A stretch of DNA of 64,000 bases from Gnetum montanum (Eukaryota > Streptophyta > Gnetopsida > Gnetales > Gnetaceae): positions 641,290 to 705,289 of the forward strand of contig MNCI01020094.1 in assembly GCA_015680685.1 (NCBI GenBank), written 5' to 3'. The notes under the pieces are model-generated. The model worked only from the letters and a program-made list of their open reading frames with translations. It did no database searches and had not been told where the DNA came from. Positions 58,593 through 64,000 of the stretch are shown here, piece by piece. The position numbers were made by a program, and so were the translations under genes. The number at the start of each line of letters is the position of its first letter. Within the stretch, counting starts at the first letter, position 1.

Positions 58593-59825
58593 ATGGCACC
58601 AAGACTGAAGAGACTACAGGAGGAAGGACCATTGCAACCATGGGAGAAACGAATTAGACAAGGAAGAGGCCAATAAGAACATGGCCAAGAATAGGCTAAG
58701 GCACCCCACATAATAGGACCTCTTTGAGATGAGGTCAAGGTGGAATTTGTCTAATAGATCCCCAAAGAGGAAGCTACATTTGATTACTCATAGTTAAGCA
58801 AAGCACTAGGCCCTATACCCAGACTAGAAGTCACACTCACATAGGCCTACCTTGACATAATTGGGAGTTGTGAGGTCCAATGATCAATTTTCCAAGAGCT
58901 AAACCTTGGGTCATTCCTTGAATGGGCTATAGAAGATGTCAGAGCTCAACTATAAGCCTCTCCCATGTGGCCAATCATCACTTCCAATGGGGAGTAGTAC
59001 ATGGGAGAAACGTATCTTTTTTGAAATAATAATAGAGTAGGAATTGTTATGAAAATCAAGGACATGCAAGTGTCCTACTCTATAGAAGCCATTGCATAGG
59101 TTCTTGGGTTGCTTGATGTAGGAACACAGTTGGGTGGAGTTTTTCACATAAGCTGATCCTAAAGCAAATAAGGAGTAGACTTAGCAGTGTTATGGGGTTA
59201 ATAGCAAGGAGTTTGGCATACTCAAACTAGTGGAGTGAGAGTCTATTTTAAGATAGAAGCCTACCACCTCAATCCAATGGTGAGGCCTAGTAAGGTGATA
59301 GTCTTCTTCACCCAAGAATGTATCACTCTAAGCAAGAAATTTCCAATAAAACTTCCACAACTAATCTATCAGGAGATGAAGAAGTGCTTCAAGGAGAATG
59401 AACATGGAAGAAAAACCCTACCCTTTCCCTGCTTGATCAAAATATTATGCAAAAGGCTAGGAATAATCCACTATGAAAATGATACACTTAGGCATGCTTC
59501 TAATGCTTCATGGGCTAAGATGATGAAAGATAAGACATCTTCCATGACCATAGAAGGGGAACAACAATGACCACCTCCAACACCTACTCATGAGCAACCA
59601 TCAGAGGCTTGCATTATGGTTGAGCATATGCAAAAATTTTGAGAGAAGCTCTTGTAACATCAAGAGAAGCAAGTAGGAACTAGTGGTGGAGACCCATCTA
59701 CAGACAAACCAACCATGAGTCACCTCAGAGAAGTGGCTCACATAATCAGCTAGCTGGAGGGAGGTCGATCAATGTTGTTTGCCCAAAAAATGAATTTGCC
59801 TACGAGGTCAAATCCAAGTGCCTAA
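58593..59825 (+). pseudogene. Plant transposon-like protein, single frame with many stops
   Basis: Starting at ATG 58593 (MAPRLKRLQEEGPLQPWEKR), one plus-strand frame can be followed for about 410 codons with no frameshift but many in-frame stops. The middle (59235-59567) is open for 111 codons: AYHLNPMVRPSKVIVFFTQE, FPIKLPQLIYQEMKKCF, KTLPFPCLIKILCKRLGI. This resembles the domain called putative plant transposon protein, often found near Athila-type elements, in which a short helix pair with LPFP and L-x-K-LC is conserved. The C-terminal part is hydrophilic (PPTPTHEQPSEACIMVEHMQ). I infer membership from pattern memory only; the biochemical role of the family is unknown to me. Confidence 0.5.
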
Positions 59826-60070
59826 TAAGATATGGTGTCTCTCTCTTAGCATCATCTATTTCCAAAAATCTCTAGGAATGCCATTTCCTTTTTGATGTTC
59901 TTGTAGCAGGGTGAGGAGGCAACTATATTGGTGATGCAGCACCAAGGGCAAGAGTCAGCTATAGAGATTGTTGTTGATCAAGTCACTAAGGCATTAAATG
60001 CACTTGTGATGTATGTACCAAATGTTTTTGCACTTAAATATGTGTATATTTCTGTAGTAATAATGAGTGG
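59826..60070. other. Spacer left of element F
   Basis: A possible further exon of the previous frame begins after an acceptor-like TGTTCTTGTAG at about 59899-59909 (QGEEATILVMQHQGQESAIE), but this is weak. AGTGG at 60066-60070 is the candidate target duplication of F. Confidence 0.35.
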
Positions 60071-60882
60071 TGATGAGCCACGATATCGCATGGGCCACAA
60101 TATCGTGTCGGTCCCTGCGATATCACGTATGTGATATCGCAGCCCATCGCCAGTTCTATAAATAAGAGGTAGCTTTCCCTTGTTTCCTCATCTAGATCTA
60201 GACCCTTAGCTAAAATCTAGTAGTTTTACCATTCTAGAGATAGAATAATTTCCATGTGTCCACAGTAGGAATCTCAAAGTGAACGGATCTTTATTCAAGA
60301 AAATTGTACCTGAGCACACATTTGTGTATGGTAATAAAGATGAACTTTCTGATAAACCTTGTAGTACATGGACTAAGCTAAATAGGACTTAATTACTGTT
60401 GAATGTTTAAATTATTTCTTATACAATTAATCTCTCTCAGCCATTAATTCTCCTAGTTAAGTGAATTTAGTACAACCAGTTCGAGCATGTGTGCTACACT
60501 TGGTAACCCAGTAACGAGTAGCATTTGGCAATCGCAGCAGTGTTGCACTGGTTAGGGTGTGTACAACAAGTGGGAATAGATACTGGTGCTAGGATGATTA
60601 GAACTTAGTTAGTGAATAGTTAATGAAGGTTAGTCATTTAGTTCTCTTCACCTTCCCTTCTTAGCATAGGTGTTAAAAAGATAAAAGATATAAAAATCAT
60701 ATACCTCAGACTTACTTAACCATACAACCATGAAAATACAAGTAAGTCTAGGAAGATAATGATTAATTAACCTTAAGTGTTTCATTAGGGTATGTAAGCA
60801 CTTAGTCCTTGGAGTTCGACCAGATCATGCGTGCACACTCATATTCGTATGGTTGAGTGTAGGGGTACCTCGCCACTCATCA
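60071..60882 (+). repeat. 5' LTR of element F (812 bp)
   Basis: TGATGAG at 60071, CTCATCA ending at 60882. The U3 start (60081-60140) contains a cluster of GATATC/AATATC boxes, including a 24-bp near-perfect palindrome at 60117-60140. Confidence 0.95.
60157..60164 (+). promoter_or_regulatory. TATA box of the F LTR
   Basis: TATAAATA in CAGTTCTATAAATAAGAGG, at the place conserved in the LTRs of A, C (3') and D (3'). Transcription would start about 30 bp downstream. Confidence 0.7.
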
Positions 60883-60883
60883 T

Positions 60884-60901
60884 TGGCGCCGTTGTCGGGG
60901 A
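60884..60901 (+). other. Primer-binding site (element F)
   Basis: TGGCGCCGTTGTCGGGGA, one base inside the LTR; 17 of 18 bases match the tRNA-Asp site. Confidence 0.95.
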
Positions 60902-61030
60902 CTTAGTTGTTTGTGCACTATGTAGAACATAGGAGATCATCCATATCGTTGGGCAGCTAAAATGAACCCTTAGGGTTGATCAAACAAAAAAATAAGATAA
61001 TGGTAAATAGCACATTGAAACAAGACTAAA

Positions 61031-63550
61031 ATGTCTTCTTCTTTGAACAAAAGCACTTCACCACCTAGGAATAACACTAGAAACAGTCGGCGGCACAACA
61101 CACATAATCAAGAACCGCCAGTTCCTCAACAATTTAGTGTGGTATATGTTCATCATGATGAATATATACCCAAATTTACCTTTTTCTTCCATCAAGATGA
61201 ACAACTATGTTGGAGAGACTTGGAGGGTAACATATTGTTACCTCTAAACAGAGTAGTCCCTAACATGCTTCTTTGTGCCCTTGCACAAATAGGCATGTCA
61301 CAATTATACGTTGAGTACATTGCATGCAATTAGAACCCAAGGGACTACCATCCCACAGAAGCACAAAGTCAATAGGACTTGCGGCAGGAGAGTTACCACA
61401 CATTTTTGAAGGGCAAAGGACCCCACAATGCTTCATCCATCATAAGTGAAATTAAGGGTGGTGAACCTATTTTAATAAGTTCTCCACAAAATGATGTTCC
61501 CTCTCCTAATGATGGTGAGGAGGTGGTGTATCATAACCTGCACTCCATGATTCACAACCCTAGTTCTAATACCAACAAACACTAAGTGTTTAACGAGGGA
61601 ACATGAACACATGATAAGGGCGAGCATTCTTATCATCATCACAATTGGGGTCGAGATCACCGAAGAGAAGGTAGGAAACATCATCAGGATGATAGTTCTC
61701 CTTCTTCTTCACCTTCATCATCACATTCACCCTCTCCTTCAACATCAGGATGCAATCATAAGGAACCTAATCATGAGGATAAGGGTGCCCAAAATGAGAA
61801 ACCTCGATGAGAGAGTCAAGAGCGAGGATGAGGGCACTCTAGAGAATCAAGGCATGGAAGAAGGGAAAGTAGGGAACCACGTAGACATCATAGATGATAT
61901 GAGATAAATGACCATGAAGAACCCCTACTTGCAACCTGAGGCATGTTATACATCATGGAGGCTATTAGAATACCTACATGACACTAGAAAGATAGTAGGA
62001 TTAGGAGACTAGACATGAATAATATTCCACAATTTGAGGGGGGGATACAATGCTGATCCTTAGAACCACTTATAGGTATTTCACGATGCCTATGCCTTGC
62101 AGAACATTGAGAACAAGTGGAAAAAATTAAAGTTATTCCCAAGGACACTAATAAAATAAGTAGAAAGCTAGTACCGGTCCTTAGAACTGAAATCCATTCA
62201 AAGGTGGAGTACGATGCTAGAATTGTTTATCGATAAATATCAAGCGTACTCCTAGGTGTCCAACTTGAGAAAGAAAACCCAAGGATGGAAGTAGGGAACT
62301 CATGAATCCTTGGATACTACCATGGGCTGATATTATACACTATTACATCGTTGCCTAGGCCATGGTTATTCATAGCAGGATCAACTAAGCCATCTCATAG
62401 ATGGACTTAGGCATGAAACTAGGATAACCCTTCGAACATATGCCCAAGGGAGATTATCAGATCTTATGTCCCACTAGATTCATAGATTTTTGGAGAAATT
62501 AGCTAAGGAAAAAGGAGAGCTACATAAGAGAGAAAGCGTAGAGGAGTACAACCATGATTATTCCCTCTGAAACAGGGGAGTGAGATTCTGTGAGGAGGAG
62601 GATGAGTCACCACTTGAAGAGTTAGTGAATAGAAAAACCTTTCCACTTTAAAAATTGATAACAAAAGTGTCAACTAAGGTAGATCAAATGTGGAACTCCT
62701 TAGATAGTAGATTTGAAACCGTTCTAAAAATTGTAGAGGAGTCTAAGGAGTGAAGTAGTGACTATGATAAAAGGAAGAACAAGGATTTGGCCCATGCACG
62801 TAACAAAGGTAAGGGTAAAATGACTATCACTGAAGAGGTTGTGGATTCTAATACAGACAATAACGATGGATGTGAGATATGCTAGTATGACCATCATAAG
62901 GGATGTTGCCCAATAATCTCACACCTGCAAGAGTCTGGGGTGTATGCACTCAATCCACGACCTAACAAACAATAAGCACCCTGATGGTTACCTTATCCTC
63001 AAGGTAACCCAAGGTAGTTCCACCAACCCTTAACATATTATCCAAGTGGAACTCCACCACAACCTATCAAGCAACACCAGCAGTGGCAATACCCATAGTC
63101 ATGTGGGATGCCACCGCCAAGGCAATAATACCCTTACCGATAACTAGATCCATATGGCTACTATGTGTAGTAGCCAATCTCTCCAAGTGACTCTGTTGGT
63201 CACGTGACCCCACAACATCACTACTAAGCTTGGGAGTACTATAGGACTCCTTCTCATGGGAGAGACACACCACATGCATACCATCCTCCAAACCCATCCA
63301 CCACTCTTACACCAATAGCTCCGTTACCACCTACTCCAGCAATGCAAGGGGAACTCTCCACTCAATTGCAGCAACACAATGCTACGAGAGTTATAAACCT
63401 TCAACCTGTCGCTAGCTCTGAAAACTATACAAGGAGAAGGCCTTTCTTTAGAACCAGTAGTCCAAACAAACTCTCACAACCACAAGCGGTTGAGCCTCCG
63501 AATGTTCCGCCATCAAATAAGGCTTCAAAGATCCTTTTAAACCAACAATA
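61031..63550 (+). pseudogene. gag (element F)
   Basis: Starts at 61031 (MSSSLNKSTSPPRNNTRNSR), with 100 open codons including PPVPQQFSVVYVHHDEYIPK and DLEGNILLPLNRVVPNMLL. Further parts: a Ser/His-rich stretch near 61640-61740, RLDMNNIPQFEGG near 62010-62040, the capsid end ESPLEELVNRKTFPL (62608-62650), and the zinc-knuckle-like CEIC-YDHHKGC at 62871-62906. A Pro/Gln-rich end (63342-63550) leads to protease. A run of seven G at 62038-62044 (six in E) shifts the frame by one; otherwise damage is mostly stops at former Gln and Trp codons. Two distinct open stretches in other frames are shadows. Confidence 0.88.
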
Positions 63551-64000
63551 GAGCTCAACACATACGGTTATGTTAACACATACTATCACCAACTGGATCA
63601 AGGAAGGCCACCTTCCCAGGAAATTCTCTAATCCTGGAAGTCCCTTAATCTACCTCCAAGTCGGTAAGAATGAACCGCGTAAAGCTCTTCTTGACTTAGA
63701 TTCCAAAGTCAACTTAATATCACAAGAAATGTATAAAGCCTAGAACCTACCTCCACTAAAGAAGAGCAATATTCACTTAGATATGGCTAACCAATCCATC
63801 ATCATTCCCTTGGGACTGGTGGAGGACATCATTACCACTATGTGTCGTTGGTCATACCCAACTGATTTCCTAGTGATCCATGTAAACAATGACAAAGGAG
63901 ACTTCCCAATAACAATGGGAAGGGCATGGCTAAGTACCATAAATGCATGCCTAGGAATTCATGATCCTTCCCTAGAAATATCTAAGGAAAAAACTTATGA
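63551..64000 (+). pseudogene. Aspartic protease, partial (element F)
   Basis: In the frame set by the G-run shift: HTITNWIKEGHLPRKFSNPG, RKALLDLDSKVNLISQEMYK (active site 63684-63704), LPPLKKSNIHLDMANQSIII, PLGLVEDIITTMCRWSYPTD, GDFPITMGRAWLSTINA and HDPSLEISKEKT at the window edge. The active-site Gly of DLGS is Asp (DLDS) and the Trp after EMYKA is a stop; both are G-to-A changes relative to D. It runs off the right edge. Confidence 0.88.

Larger units (their letters stand above)
60071..64000 (+). mobile_element. Athila-like element F, 5' part (runs off right edge)
   Basis: The plus-strand copy has a complete 812-bp LTR, a nearly perfect tRNA-Asp primer-binding site, full gag and the first part of protease. 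Its CpG-containing sites and primer site are the least decayed in the window, so it is probably the youngest member here. The RT, integrase, tail and 3' LTR lie beyond 64000. Confidence 0.92.

Noticed and set aside
1-64000. tRNA, rRNA, bacterial operon or organelle sequence
   Set aside because: No cloverleaf, rRNA core or operon-like gene order was seen; the primer-binding sites only resemble the complement of a tRNA 3' end.

Overview
This window looks like intergenic DNA from a plant with a very large, repeat-filled genome. A gymnosperm is my guess, an inference from the density, nesting and age of the elements. I see no intact protein-coding gene, no tRNA or rRNA gene and nothing bacterial. 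Almost everything recognisable is decayed Ty3/gypsy LTR retrotransposon, plus one broken cellular gene, one antisense intron-containing locus and a large complex tandem repeat. I label the elements A to F.

A, C, D, E and F belong to one non-chromoviral, Athila-like family. Their LTRs are about 0.8-0.87 kb, begin TGATGAG and end CTCATCA. The primer-binding site matches tRNA-Asp and the order is gag-PR-RT-RNase H-INT followed by a long 3' tail. A (1-1680, minus) runs off the left edge. C (27208-44758, minus) carries D (29276-37264, minus) nested inside it, each with a recognisable 5-bp target duplication. E (46906-about 57810, plus) has a truncated 5' LTR and no visible 3' LTR; two solo LTRs of another family interrupt its coding region at 49409-51154 and 53625-54638. 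F (60071 to the right edge, plus) has the best-preserved LTR and primer-binding site.

B is an older Tat-lineage element on the minus strand that hosts C. Its gag lies at 46905-44764, its protease at about 26990-26150 and its RT-RNase H-INT at 13154-9670, with a probable 3' LTR region near 9.6-8.1 kb. Between its protease and RT lies a 13-kb block. That block holds a degraded plus-strand locus with several short GT-AG introns (21968-25520) and a higher-order repeat of two 2.8-2.9-kb copies, each made of about 15 diverged units of roughly 188 bp (13936-19621). This block is the least explained part of the window.

The left end (1.7-8 kb) holds a CCR4-type deadenylase pseudogene next to element A, the 3' end of another gypsy element, a small gag fragment and about 3 kb with nothing I can recognise. 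The right-centre (58.6-59.8 kb) holds a plant transposon-like reading frame that keeps one frame but carries many stops.

Decay is dominated by C-to-T and G-to-A changes, as expected for long-methylated repeats. Nothing here appears able to work as a gene; the interest lies in the nesting history, the repeat structure and the antisense locus.
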